From positions 3,699,001-3,763,000 of the forward strand of contig NC_081807.1 in the NCBI RefSeq assembly GCF_030704535.1: a DNA stretch of 64,000 bases. The letters are read 5' to 3'. The notes beneath the pieces were generated by a model. The model was not told the origin of the DNA. It made no database searches and saw only the letters and a program-made list of their open reading frames with translations. The DNA is from Vitis vinifera (taxonomy: Eukaryota; Streptophyta; Magnoliopsida; Vitales; Vitaceae). Below are positions 12,016 through 25,700 of this stretch, piece by piece. The translations under genes were made by a program, and so were the position numbers. Position 1 is the stretch's first letter; every line of letters starts with the position of its first letter.

Positions 12016-12421
12016 AATAATGTAGATACATAGTTAAATCATCCCAAAAAACAACTTCTATGGTAACATTATTAAAGTGATTGATGAACTGGTTGTAAGA
12101 AGAATTATTGGATACTAATATTGCTCTCAACAATATTGACACAACCATGTTCATCTCTAGGATGTAATGGGATTGGTTGTTTGCATGTTTTTCAATTATG
12201 CCCATAATCACTATATCTACCACAACATCATATGTGCTTAACCTCCCTACTTGAACGAATTCTCTCATTTTTTGGTCTTTCTGTTGGTTGCCGACTTTTT
12301 TGTGGTAGCACAACTCTCCAATGAATGCCTTTCGGAATGCGATACACAACTCAACTAAATCTAGTTGAAGAATGTGATACATAACTCTCATTAATTCATG
12401 ATATAATATATTTTTCTTCAC
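11924..12421 (-). pseudogene. MuDR-type transposase C-terminal relic
   Basis: The long open frame here is not the ancestral one. In a neighbouring minus-strand frame (about 12312 down to 12185) the sequence reads VLPQKSRQPTERPKNERIRS, then after a stop CGRYSDYGHN, stop, KTCK. This is the basic linker and CxxCxxxxHxxxxC zinc knuckle (first cysteine doubled, one position replaced by a stop) that ends FAR1/MuDR-type transposases. At least two in-frame stops are present, so it is not functional. It agrees with the Mutator-type ends of the surrounding element. Confidence 0.75.
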
Positions 12422-13641
12422 TGTAATGTCTTTACCTTCACTTCCTTTAAAGTGGTATGTGTTTTCATCTTATACCCTATTCCCTTTATACAAAAACATT
12501 ATTCATACTCTATCAACCATTGCAAAAATAAATATTTCAAATTATCATGTTGAGTATGAAATAGTATAACATATGATATACTTTTATTAAGTTTCAATTA
12601 TAGATTATGTAATAAATCTTAAAACATATATTTATATTTTTATTAAATGATTCACTACATAATAATATGTTAACAATTCAATTTCAATTTTTAGTACAAC
12701 TATATAAAAATAGACTTTTGCTTTGAATAGCAACACATAAACTCAACTTATGTTAAGTTAAACCTAACAAATAGTAAAATTTGTTGTTTAATGCGGTAAT
12801 GCAACACCTCCCTTAAATCAAAGATCCAACGAAACAATATATAATTACAATGCGTATTAATCATACGAGCAATACTAAAATCATAATAATTTTTCATGCA
12901 TGTGATTTATTGCTTATCATTATTTGATCTTGCCATAAAGATAAATCTTTTCAATTTATTTTGAACGAACTTTTCATTTTTTCATAACTAACAATGAAGT
13001 CTCTGTTTTTTTACCTACAACGGTGAAGTGAGACTTTGAATTTTCAGGAAACAAAAAGAAATAAAATTATAATATAAAAAAGAAATTATTGATTGCTTAC
13101 ATTTTCTTTCTTTTTCTCGTGACTAGGAATGAAGAAAAAATTAAATAATGGTGAGAACTTTCTTCTGTACCGAAAAAGAAGGAATAATTAGTAATCAAAT
13201 AAAAAATAAAAACACAATCTACTATAAAATTATAGGGAAATGAAAAGTTATCTTGAACGGAAAAGGAAGGAGTATTTTTGTCTTAATCGAGTCAACTTTT
13301 CTATTTTTTCATGAGTGAGTTATACTTATGGACAGGGGGTTTATTTTGACTCATATAACCAAATAACCCAAAAAAGAAAGAAATAAATAAAAAAAACAAC
13401 AGCAATAACCACGAGTTTAGGCCAAACTTGGATACCCTGCACCTGGCTACACCGGAACGAAGCTCCCACAATCTGACGCCGTTTGTCAACTACTTCATCA
13501 GGGACACAGAGGGCACGTGTCCACCACAACTGCGCCCTCACGAGGAAACGAACCACCTGGTACAGCGTGGGAGCTGGCGGCGTCAGTCAACAACCTCACC
13601 ACCACCACCACCACCTCCACCACCTCCTCCTCTTCCGTCAC

Positions 13642-13649
13642 CTATAAAT
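13642..13649 (+). promoter_or_regulatory. TATA box of AGB1
   Basis: CTATAAAT at 13642-13649, about 150 bases upstream of the AGB1 start codon and preceded by a CCA-rich tract at about 13598-13632. Position and sequence fit a core promoter; the transcription start itself is not determined. Confidence 0.55.
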
Positions 13650-13763
13650 CTTACTTCGCTTTGCGCTTTCTGTACATTAATCTAAATTTTGCTCAAATCT
13701 CCTCATCAGCAAAACCTAAATTTCATTTCTCAGAAATTAAGACTTAAAGCGAAGCTTTCTTTA

Positions 13764-13784
13764 ATGGCGAGGGGAAACTGTTAA
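13764..13784 (+). promoter_or_regulatory. Short upstream ORF in the AGB1 leader
   Basis: ATG at 13764 opens a six-codon frame (MARGNC) closed by TAA at 13782-13784, eleven bases before the AGB1 ATG at 13796. A uORF this close and short could lower or condition translation of the main frame. Confidence 0.5.
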
Positions 13785-13795
13785 GAGTATTAAAT

Positions 13796-16700
13796 ATGTC
13801 TGTAGCGGAACTCAAAGAGCGCCACATGGCGGCCACCGAGACTGTGAACTCTCTCAGAGAACGCTTGAAGCAGAAGCGACTTTTGCTTCTAGACACTGAT
13901 GGTTTAATTCTTGTAGTTTCTAATTTGTTTTTTGTCTTTTTGTTTGGTTTTATGTGGTCGGAGTTTGTAGATCTGATGGATTTTGCGGTGAATTTACAGT
14001 GGCGGGATACGCAAGGGCACAGGGGAAGAGTCCGGTGACCTTTGGACCGACGGATCTGGTGTGCTGCAGGACGTTGCAGGGGCATACGGGGAAGGTTAGG
14101 GTTTCATTTTTTGTTTCGGACAGCGAAAAATTGTGTTTTGTTTGCTTTTTGCAGTGGAATTTCATCAATTTTGCTTCTGAAAAGCAAGAAATAGATGAAC
14201 TGTACCAGTTTGATTGTGTTGCAAAATTTAAATTTAGGGCCATGAATTGCAAAGTGGCAATATTTAGGGGGTTGAAGGAAGGAGGCTATACTAAGTCATA
14301 AACGCAATTCGAGGTGATATGTTCATTGGGATTTATTAAGATGTAGAGGTGTAAACCTGAATGTAGCATCCCCTTAATGAAATTCTTAGCTTCATGTTGC
14401 GTTCATTGTGAAGATTTCAGTACTAGAGTGTGGGATTTCCTGGGAGATACACGCTTTCTGCTTATATATCTTGTTTGAGCTTCTTGACTGATTAGGAGTG
14501 CCTCAAGGCTTTAGGCCTTGCTTGGTTCCTGAAAGGTATTAAGGAAAGGGGTAAAATGTTTTTCCTTATGTTTGGATGTCATGGAAAAAGGTAAGAAAAA
14601 AAATTCCAAGTAATAATAGTAGGGAAAAAGTTAAAAGATTTTTCTCCCCATTTTTCGTAGATCATGGTGAAGAAATTTGGGGAAAGTGCATTTTTCGACA
14701 ATTTAATTTTCTTTCCATAAGCAACCAAACAAGAGAATTTTATAAAATTTTCTTATCTCTTTTTTTATTTTCTTATATTTTTGCTTTCCATTTTATTTCC
14801 GTGAACCAAACAAAGCATAAATATTTCCAGCTTCTGGAGTGGATAAGTTGAGAATATTTATGGTAAGTAATGGGTTTCTAGCCGCTTTCCAATAAGTGCT
14901 TTAAACTATCATGTTTCACCATTTTTTTTTTGCCTGACTTTTCTAATTGACTTCTAAGCTGAAAGAAGTTTATGTCATGTATTTGGCTATTAACACTGTA
15001 ATAATATGATGCCACTTCTAAATGGTCTCTTACCCTTTCGGGATCTCTTGTATATTTTGTAGTTTCAATCTTTTCTATGAGAAACAACTTTATGCATAAT
15101 GGGGTTTGGGAGCTTAATCTAAGAAATTTGCCAGGTGTATTCATTGGACTGGACTACAGAAAAGAACCGAATTGTCAGTGCTTCGCAAGATGGCCGGTTA
15201 ATAGTTTGGAATGCCCTGACAAGCCAGAAAACTCATGCCATAAAGCTGCCTTGTGCATGGGTCATGACATGTGCTTTTTCTCCGAGTGGGCAGTCTGTTG
15301 CCTGTGGCGGTCTAGATAGTGTATGCTCAATCTTCAATCTGAATTCCCCCACAGACAAGGATGGCAATTTAGCAATGTCAAAAATGCTTAGTGGACATAA
15401 GGGTTATGTGTCCTCTTGTCAGTATGTCCCAGATGAGGACACTCACCTAATAACCAGTTCTGGTGATCAGACATGTGTTCTATGGGATATTACCACAGGG
15501 CTCAGAACTTCTGTGTTTGGAGGTGAATTTCAATCTGGACACACTGCTGATGTATTGAGGTAAATGAGGTGCTTTTAAAATGTTACAGAGCTAATTTAGT
15601 TTTTCTTTCTGTTCCTGAAGGAAATGCTATTCAAATGGAGAAATTTTATCCTTTACTCTCTTTGCATAGTCATAGGATCTGCTCATTTAACTATTGAACA
15701 TTTTTATTAATTTTATGAAACAAGGTGAAAAAATTTAATTCTTGTTGTTGAATTCCTTATATGAATTGTGCTATTAATCTTTGTTTAAGGTTGCCATATG
15801 GAGGAAACTTGGATTTGTATATTGCTATGCTATAATTTGACAGCTTAATTAGATTTCTTTGAAATTAACTCTAGAAACTGTAGAGTTCAGAATTATTTTT
15901 AGTGAAATTACAATGTATTTAACTTGTTTTATATGTAAGAGAGGATGCATTAATCAAAACATGGAGGAGATAAAATCAAATCCTTGTTGAATTAGAAAAT
16001 CATGACATGATATTTTGTAAATTAGTAATTTTTTCACTGGTTTTGATCCAGTATTCCATCGGTTCTCAACACTTCATTGCAGTGTTTCATTGTTCAATAA
16101 TTTTGTTTTGTCTTGTCTTTTCTGTTAATATGTGAGAAAAGATTTTATTAGATAAGTGTCTGACAAAAAGAGGGGACCCAACTCGTGTACATGGGGGTTA
16201 TATGGGGAAAAGCAACACAAGGGCTCAAAACACTACAGAGTCTTCAATCAGTGTATGAAATCCAACAGTGACAAGGGCTAACATATATGAACTGATGGCA
16301 CCATGGAAACATGGTAGAAACAAGAAGGGCTTTAAGTGATTAACTGAACGCTGTCCCCTAAAAAATATGCAGTTATGTTCTTGCCAAAGAGTTTTTTAAA
16401 AAAGGGCATAAAGGAGCAGTTCTCTAAGCCTTTTCCCTCTTTTTCCCCACAAAGCTCCAAGTCAATTCAATAAGATTTGTTTCACTGTACTAAGAAGCAC
16501 CCATGAAACACCAAATATAGAGAACGAAGGCAATGTTTTGAGTTTGATCCAAAGTCAAAATTTCACCCCATACAACTTCCCAGATTAAAAAGGCCACCTT
16601 TGTGGGAGCCTAAGAACCCCAAGCATCTTCTGGATGAAACAAGGTTCCATCATTTGATGACTCCAAAGTTGCATTGAAAGACTCTGTCCTTGGAAACCTC

Positions 16701-19700
16701 CCACAACAACTTATCATCTCTGTCACTAAGCCAAATCTTAGAAATACATATCAAAAAAAGAAAAAACTCCAAATCTTAGAAATTCCTAAGGAAGCAACTA
16801 TTCTGTGCTCTTCTCTACTTGAAGACTCCCAAACTTCAACAACTAAAGCCTTCTTAGAAGCTAAAATAGAATAAAGAGAGGAAAAAGATATACACAAAGG
16901 TGAGTTACCACACCGAACATCCTTTCAAAACTTAGCTCTTTTGCCATTACCCATTGTAATTTTGATTCTAATTTTTAATTACCTCCACTCTTTTTTTGAT
17001 TGTTTTCCACAAACCAACCCTATACTTGTCCCTTCCTATACAAGAGCACCGACCTTCTAGCTCCTCCCCATATTGCCCCAAAATACTCTTACCTCCGAAG
17101 GTGATTCATTTCTAGAATTTCCAAAACCATTTTCCACGAAAAGCTTTATTGACAAAGGATAAAACTTTGATACTGTTGATGTCCTATTTTGTAAAATCCA
17201 CAAGGACCAATCATAGTGTACTATGTGTTTAATATTTGCCATGTGAGCTCCATCATGACACCACGTGTCTTGGTGCATAACAAGACATACTCAAGACCAT
17301 TCTCCACTAACATGATTGTAGGGTGTCTCAACCTTGATTTCCAATGCATGGACGAATCCAGCTAGCCTATGCCAAGGGGGGGTCTCCTATTCTACCTCTT
17401 GGTAAAGGTGACACTAGGAGCACTTGAGAGAGTTGATTGTTTCACTCCTATTATAGGGAGGATATTTTCTTCAAAGTATTTGTAGTCGGATGATCTCTTA
17501 CATCCCCTTGAAGGTGTCAACCTTGACACAGCGCCCTGATGCTAATACCTATAAAAAAAACAGTCTGGTGCTAATACAATTGTCTGAGTTAAGAGCAAGG
17601 TTTGAGGAGTCCAAAATGGACTTGGCACATCTCGATGGAACTAGTCTTCTCACCATGAAGCACTTTGGGATTCGTTTGAGGGTCGTGATTTGGTGGCTAG
17701 AGTTGTAGGTTTGCCAAGGTGGGGTTAACATGCATCGAATTTGTCTTGATCAGAATGAGGGGGGAAAGCTTCCACATCATCATTAATGTATTAATGAGGG
17801 AGTTATTATTTTGAAACGCTATAAAAAGGCTTTATTTCCTACCAAACTAAAATGGAGGATTTTCCCTCTCACTCTGCTCCACTCTTTCCTCAAGCTCTTG
17901 ACACCTCACTATCCCACGTGGTTGGTCTCCTATAGAATAGAACCCTACAGAAACAGATACCAAGGCCTTCATTCTTTTTATCCCTACAAATTATTAACTA
18001 GTTTGCTAAAATGTGGTTTCTTTTCAAGAGCTCCACCTCTTTGAAGGAAATCAATTTGAATCTTTTCAAATCTCAAGCATACCATCCCAGAATTGACAAG
18101 CAAGGACATGAAGGAGTACTTTGTAAAAAAGTGAGTTTCCCACCCTTTGAAAGGTATGGTTGTTCTCATGAAGCTAGTTTTTATGAAACTTCTCCTCCAC
18201 CACCTCCCAAATTCTGGAGGACTTGTATGGAGCAACCCAATAAAAGCATTGGATAAGTGGAAGGCAACTTACCTATTCTATAGCTCAACAAAGAAGCCAA
18301 CTCTTCTACATTTGGAATATCCTTACCAAATGGATTTGCCCTTCTATAGTTTAACTTCCAGACCAGAGAATGCCTCAAACCAAAATGGATGTCCCATTAC
18401 TTCAAACATTTTCCCATGCTACTCTATATGATATGATTCTTTTGATCGCCTTCACAGAATTTCATGGGCAAACAAACAGGCTTTGGCCTAAACATCTAAC
18501 ATACATAAATGCAACTAATGTGCATATAAATATGACTAAACTGGGTGCACTGGAGCATATATGCCTTCAGATAAACATAGAACACATATATGCCTACTTT
18601 TAGATGTACATGTGTGTGGTTATGCATGTATGTATATATATGAAACTCTTGTAAGATCTGTATATGCATTTTCAATAGAAAATGATGTGTAGATACGTTT
18701 CTCATCATACCCACATCCATTGCAACACAAGGTCACATGTGCCCCAGCACATATACTGATATAAGTGCTTTCTTAAAATCACTGCTAACAGTCTCACATT
18801 TTTGCTTCACTCTGTGTATTTCTGTACTTGAATTGAAGCACATTCACTGATGAGAAGCAAAATAAATGTTAATCATTTCCAGACAATTTTAGTATTATGT
18901 GTGTGTGCAGATTCACATGTCTGCAGAACTTTATTGTTATGTGTGTATATGGACATGTGCATGTTTCTCATCATTTCTTTTAGTGGCAGCAATAGTCTTT
19001 GCAATAGATTATCACTATAGCCCCTTCAGTTAAAGCTTATGCATGGAATATCTGATTTTATTTGTTAACTATTGCAAGTTATGATATCTATCAGAAAAGG
19101 AAAAACTATTGCAAGTTATGATGGATCACATCATTACCATAACACCTCTTAATGCATTAAAATTTACTTTTTTCACAGTTCATAAGACTTAATGCTGGAT
19201 TTCATATTTTCATTTTTAATTTCTAGCTCCTAATTTGATTTTGGGCATTGTGTTGGATTGTGATACTAAAATGTGTATAGGAGAGGCAAGAGATGAGTAA
19301 GTCTTAATGTGAGTATGCTGCAGCTGAAACTTTTTTCAGTTTAACATGGTGTTTTGCTCGAGGCTTTCTTACTATATTTTTGTTTTGCATTCTTTCAGTG
19401 TCTCAATTAGTGGATCAAACTCAAGAATGTTTGTATCTGGTTCATGTGATGCAACTGCCCGTTTGTGGGACACTCGTGCTGCAAGTCGAGCTGTGCGTAC
19501 ATTTCATGGCCATGAGGGAGATGTTAATACTGTGAGGTTCTTTCCAGATGGGAATAGATTTGGGACTGGCTCAGACGATGGAACTTGCAGATTATTTGAC
19601 ATCAGGACAGGTCACCAACTCCAAGTATATTATCAAGAACATGGTGATAACGAAGCCCCACACGTGACCTCCATTGCATTCTCCATATCAGGCAGACTTC

Positions 19701-22700
19701 TCTTTGCTGGATACTCAAATGGGGATTGCTATGTCTGGGATACTTTATTGGCAAAGGTATATGGTTCTTGAATCCTAGTTGTAGGGCTCTGTCCACCTTT
19801 ATGTAAATATATCTTTGCACCATCCATCTATGCATATTATATATGTATACAAACTCATGTTGGTTAGTTGGTTAGGCCCTAGTCAACATTGTTTCTTCAT
19901 TTTTATGCACAACTGTATAATTTGTCTCCTTTGTTTCTTGAAATATTTTATGTTTATTTCACTGTCCTTGTATGAGATGATCTTTACTGCTGTATCATTT
20001 TTCATAGTTGTTTCACCATATAAATATGGGCATTTTGCCTGGTCAGGCTTTTGGGGATTACTTTCTATGATTTTTCATGCCAGTGCCTGAATTCAGATGG
20101 AAACCTAGGATTTGCTGGATTTGCATATTTCTTTTAGTTGACAGTCCCTTCAAGGAAAACCTTAATAACTATTTAAGAAAGCTCTCAACAAGAAAGAGAG
20201 GTACCCAAGTGCCATCCTCTCTTGAGAAGAACTAATACAATATCCCTATGTCAACTGCATACTAAAAAGTGTTGCCTGGAAAAGTTAGCTTCTTCTTCTT
20301 CTTTTTTCTTTTTTCTTTTTTTCCCATTTTCAATCCATTGAAATTGAGAAATTCAAAATCATTACTAGAAGCAGAGCAAGCACAGTGGCACACTTCCTAT
20401 TTCTTTCAAGTCAGAATGTGATCTTGGGTGGTCTTTATTAAAGACTGCAATTTTGTTGTATTTATCTTTTCTGTCTTGAGATTTATGTACATGATTTTCT
20501 GTACTTTTTTAGTTTACACTATGTAATTTTATTATTTCTGTCAATCATATCACTTATGCATGGCCATGAACTTGCTGGAATCAGGCTTTCATCATTACAA
20601 TTTTTGTTGCTCCATGCAGTTACCTTAACTAAGCACAGGTCTAAGTGAATGGATGCAAAAAATAAAAATCCACACATACACACACAGAGCATGATAGCAG
20701 GAAGAGTGGCAGGTGGATTCCTTCACCCTTGGCGAAATCCATGATAATGTGTCTAGGAGAACCACATGAAACGAAACTGGCAGTTTGAGCTTTCTCTGTT
20801 CTTTATTTTAAAAGCAAGCGAAGAGCGTGTCTCCATTCTTTTTTCCCCTTGATATGTGTTATGCATTCTGTGTAAGTGCTTTGATAAATTTTAGATAAGG
20901 CATGATAGAGGATAAAATCATATTAGTTACTTGATTCTTCATGACAGGTGGTTCTGAACCTGGGATCTCTCCAAAACTCACATGATAGTCGGATCAGCTG
21001 TTTAGGTTTGTCAGCTGATGGGAGTGCCTTATGTACAGGAAGTTGGGACACAAACCTTAAGGTTAGTTCTTTAAGCCATACTTTTATCTATACTATGCTA
21101 CTTAATCAAGGGAACTCTCCTTGTGGATGAATAATAGGAATTGTCATAATTTTTTAAGTGGAAGGAAAGGATGGTAAAAGAATTAGTTTAGGGGAATTCA
21201 AACTTTGTCAACTCTCTTCGTACTGCTTGGAATAAACCATTACCCTTCAAACTCTCACAGGCGGATAACTGAAAAATAAGTGGAGGAAAATAAATGATAG
21301 CGAATGAGTAATGCACAGTTGCATAGCATGTGCCACACCTCTAGTTCCATGTGGTACCTTGTATTAAGTATAGCATGCATACCTCTTTTTAAGAAATTTC
21401 CCTGTATGTGTTTGTTATTATAACTTGATTGGATAAATATTATCTGTTGCTAGATATTTAATGCAAATAAAGAAGAAGAAGCTAACAGTTAACTGCCCTT
21501 AGAAATTTTGGTGTCTTTAATCTGGATGTATTTTGTGCACCATCTCTGCAAAATGAGATTCAGATTTGGTCTTACATGAATTAGAAGAAATTTTTTCTTG
21601 CAAGTTAGTTTTATTCAACTGTTTGCAGAACATTAATTTTTAAAAGATAGTGTAGTTTTTGCTACTTTTTACTTTTATTCATATCAACAAACGTAGATCA
21701 AAAAAGGGAAATACAAAAATATACTGGGGGAAATTGAAAACTAACTGTAGAAAGAAATTACAAGCACAAAACCTTATAGGTGTTCATACTAGCTCTTTAA
21801 TTTCAAAAGGCTATTAGTAATTTCAATAGTCTTGTAAACCTTTATTTATAGAGCTAGGACTTTCATAATGTACACTGGCTTCAAAGTACTCACTCATTAT
21901 CTTTAATGTTATTGGACCTCTTTGATCTAGTAACTGATCAGTTGCTTGCACAATTGATTAGGTTGTGCTTCAACAAATGTGCCTCATTATTAATTATCTT
22001 CAAAATTTGTGATGTAGGACCTTCAGTTAGTACTTAGTTGATTGGGAGGTTTAGTTCAGGTTGGAATCCTTCAAATCTGAAGGAATAAATTTAGTTGATT
22101 GGGAGGTTTAGTTCAGGTTTAGTTGATTGGGGTTCGTATGCCCCTCTTAGAACTCCTTTTTTTTTGCATGGGAAGCAGTTTGGGGAAAAATTTTAACAGT
22201 AGACATGTTAATGAAGAGGGGTTGGTCCATGGTCAACAGGTGTAGCCTTTGTAAAGACAATGAGAAATCGGCAGACCACATTCTGATTCATGGTGGTAAG
22301 ACAAGGGAGCTATGGACTTTGTTACCATCTTCTTTTGGACTGGTATGGGTGTTCTCGGCCTCAGTGAGAAATCTGCTTCTAGAATGGAAAGTTAAGGGGC
22401 TAGGGAAGAAGAGGAGAGTGGTTTGGAGATTGGTGCCTATTTGTCTTTTTTGGTGTATTTGGGGAGAGCGAAATTGAAGAACATTCCAAGAGGAAGAAAT
22501 GTCAGACCCTTGTTTGAGGAGCTTCTTTTTTCGGTCTCTTCTAGAGTGGTTTCAGCAGTTTTTGGATTTAGACTCTCCTTCTTTTCTGAATTTTTTGGGT
22601 GATTGGTATGATGACTAGCTTTTTACCTCTCTAGGTTTTTTCTTTCTTTTTGCAGTCTTGTTTTGGCTCTCTTTGTATATTGCCTGTATATGTAAGGTGT

Positions 22701-25700
22701 GCCCCCTCTTTTGGCGTTTTATCAATTCAATTTGTCTTTGTCTATAAAAAAAAAAAAAAAATAATCTGAAGGAATAAATTTAGAGTCGTGAGTTGACAAC
22801 AAAAAAAACTGAAGAAGTTTAAACTGAGTCAAGGGAATGAGACAGAGGTACTAATCTAAGTGTTTATATTCAGGCGAACCCTCCAACTAGACTCTTGGGG
22901 CTGTAACTGCATATGCAATGGGTTTTATGAATTCAGAGGCGAAGATCAATAAAACAAGGTCACAGAGGCTAGTTTGGATTAGAATGGAATAGAACATAAA
23001 ATCCATAAAGCAGATATGGTAGATTGGAGAATGGTGGGGAGATGGGAAATGTATGATTCAGTATATAGGGTTCTTAGCAATCAGGGACCTGACAGGGGAA
23101 AAGCATCAAACAATCCAAAAAAAATTTATGTGCTTTAGCAAACTATAAACTCTTTAAAATTTGTGCTTTTTTTTTTTTAAGGCAAATATCAAATGTATAT
23201 TAATAGCACCTAACAAAAAGATGCGTAAAATCATACATGGGGTATACAAAAGTGCCAAAAGGTAAACCAAAGCTAAGAGATAAATCAAAAAAAAAAACTC
23301 CTTTGCCTTAGAGCCTGACCAATCAATAAAGTCTAACATGCAATAGATTAACTGATAAAATTAATTAACTTGAAGAATTACAAACTTCCAACCCGATATA
23401 TCCTTTTTAAAAAAAATTAATTAACAAGGAAAATTATCTAATAAATTAACTAACATCAAGTATTTAATAAACTAATATGCAATAGATTAACTAATAAAAT
23501 AAACTATTTTTTCCTATCAAAAAATAAAATAAAATAAACTAATTTTTAAAAGAAAAAAACGAACTATAAATTAAGGTATCAAAAACTAACCTTATTACCA
23601 ATCAAAAATTAAACTCAAACTAGCTACAATATAAATTCAAACTAACTATCAAACACTAAAATTTAAACTAACTAAATATTTATTAAAAACTGAAATTTAA
23701 GTTAAAAGAAACTAAAAACAAACTAATCTATATCAATAATGAAATATCTACTATTTTCTAAAACCTAAATTTCATAAAATAGAGTTTAACCAAATTAAAC
23801 AAATAGAATTTTTTTTGGCACATAGACTAAACAATGTTGATTAATCAATCTAGAAAAGAACTAGCTATTCTCTAAATTCTAAATATCATAAAATGAAGTT
23901 AACCAAATTAATCAAATAAAATTTATAAGGCACACAAATTAGAGAGTGCTAAAAAAGACCTCAAAAATAGAGTCTCCAAATGCCTTGAATCATCATTACC
24001 CAAATATTCAAAAATCATTCCATTGATGCTCGATCTCCAATCCCCCACTTAGAAAAAAGGATATGAAAAGTGGTTACCTCCTCATCTTTCTTGTTTGCAT
24101 AGTGCATGCTCAGACAACAATGCACCATTCACATGGATTTTAGCCAAAAAACTCCTCCTATGATGGCAGTTTGTTAGATTTTTTGGGGAGTGTTGCGAAG
24201 AGTCCTTTGGTTAAGGAGATGGTGGTTAGGGTTGAGGAGTTGGAGCCTTCTAAGGCCATAGAGTCCAAATGCGTTTCGATGGGGGAGGTGCCTAGTCCTG
24301 ATAACCTTTCCAGGCAACTTGCCAATTTGAGTAGCTTTGTGGGGATGCTGGTTGCAGGTTTCGAAAAGGAGATTAGCTCCCTTATGTGGAAAATGGAGGC
24401 AAGAAAAGGGCATGGGGTTAAGGTCTCAAGGGGAAAGAAGAATCCTTTCTCGTCATCCCAATTTGAGATAGAAATCAGAAAACTAGAATGCTCAGTTAAT
24501 TACAATAGTTCTCCTCTCACGGTCACGGGAAGGAGGAGCAGTGGGGATTCAACACTTGTTTTGTGAGGTTGTCTTTTTGTTTCCAGTTTAGTTGAGGGAT
24601 TTTGATTGCAAACTTGTTAAGGGGGCAGATCGTGTTTTTTCCAGGTTGTGTTTCAGTTGATGTAGGTTGAAGGTGTTCTCTGGTTTTGGGAGTTCCAATT
24701 AGGGATGGTCTAACTTTCTAAGGGGTTGGTTGTTGTTAGGGCGGTAGGCATTTGCTTTTCTTCTTTTTTTTCTTGCTTGCTTTTTAGTGTTATTCGTATA
24801 CTTTGTGTGTACTTTGATTCACTATTTTGCAAGTGCCTTTAATATATTCCTCTTATTTTACCTATCAAAATGGAACCTCTATTGGACCTTTTTAAAGCTC
24901 GAGGGGTTTGATGCAAGGAAATCCATTTTCTCCCTTTTTTATTTTGGCAATGAAGGCTCTTAGTAGTTCTTTTGAAGAGATTAGGGAGGGAGGCTTTATG
25001 GTAGGCCAAGGTAGGAGGGGAGGGGTAGTGAGGGGGGTATAGGTATCCCACCTTTTGTTAGTAGATGACACACTTTCTTTAATGCTTGTGAAGAGATAAT
25101 GATGCATTTATCCTAATGTTGTTTAAGGCAGTCTTCAGGCTAAAAATGAATCTAGCAAAAAGTGAGCTTCTTCCAATAGGGAGACCCTGACGGGGAGGAT
25201 TTGGCTTCTTTATTGGGATGTAAAATAGGAAAGCTTCCTTTTTCTTATTTGGTCTCCCATTAGGTGCATCTTTTAAGTTGTGGGCAGTTTGGGAGCTGGT
25301 GGAAAAAAGATTCATCAAGAGATTTGCCATGTGGAAGAAAGAATATTTCTCAAATGGTGGAAGGTTAACACTGATTAAAAAGTACTCTGTCAAGTTTGTG
25401 AATATACTGTATGTCCCTATCCATCATTCCAAGAAAGATGTGCTTGAAACTTGAGAAGATTCAAAGAGATTTCCTTTGAGGAGGGGGAGCTCATGAGAAA
25501 AAACCTCATTTGGTGAAATGGTCACTGCATGCATCAATAAGAAAGGTGATTTGATCATTAGAAATTTAGGTATATTAAACAAGGCACTGCTTGGTAAGTG
25601 GAGGTAGAAGTATGCTTCAAAGAGGGAGCCCCTTTGGAAGCGGGTCATTGTTGAGAAGTATGGGGAAGTAAGGGGAGTGGAGGTGCTCATCTGAGGTAAG

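Larger units (their letters stand above)
10896..13378. mobile_element. Mutator-like element (MULE), decayed, with 9-bp target duplication
   Basis: The element spans 10905-13369 (2465 bp). Terminal inverted repeats of 29 bp lie at 10905-10933 and 13341-13369; both start GGGTTATTTGGTTA and match at 27 of 29 positions. The flanking 9-mers are identical, AAAAAAGAA at 10896-10904 and 13370-13378, the duplication length typical of Mutator elements. Inside is a broken transposase C-terminus on the minus strand (separate entry), a 73-bp tandem array and AAT microsatellites (10973-11004, 11984-12008). The right end lies about 270 bp upstream of the AGB1 TATA box. It is too short and too damaged to be autonomous. 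Confidence 0.88.

Noticed and set aside
11924-12421. 165-aa minus-strand open frame taken as a gene
   Set aside because: The recognisable transposase motifs are in a different frame with stops; the open frame is an accident within a dead MULE.
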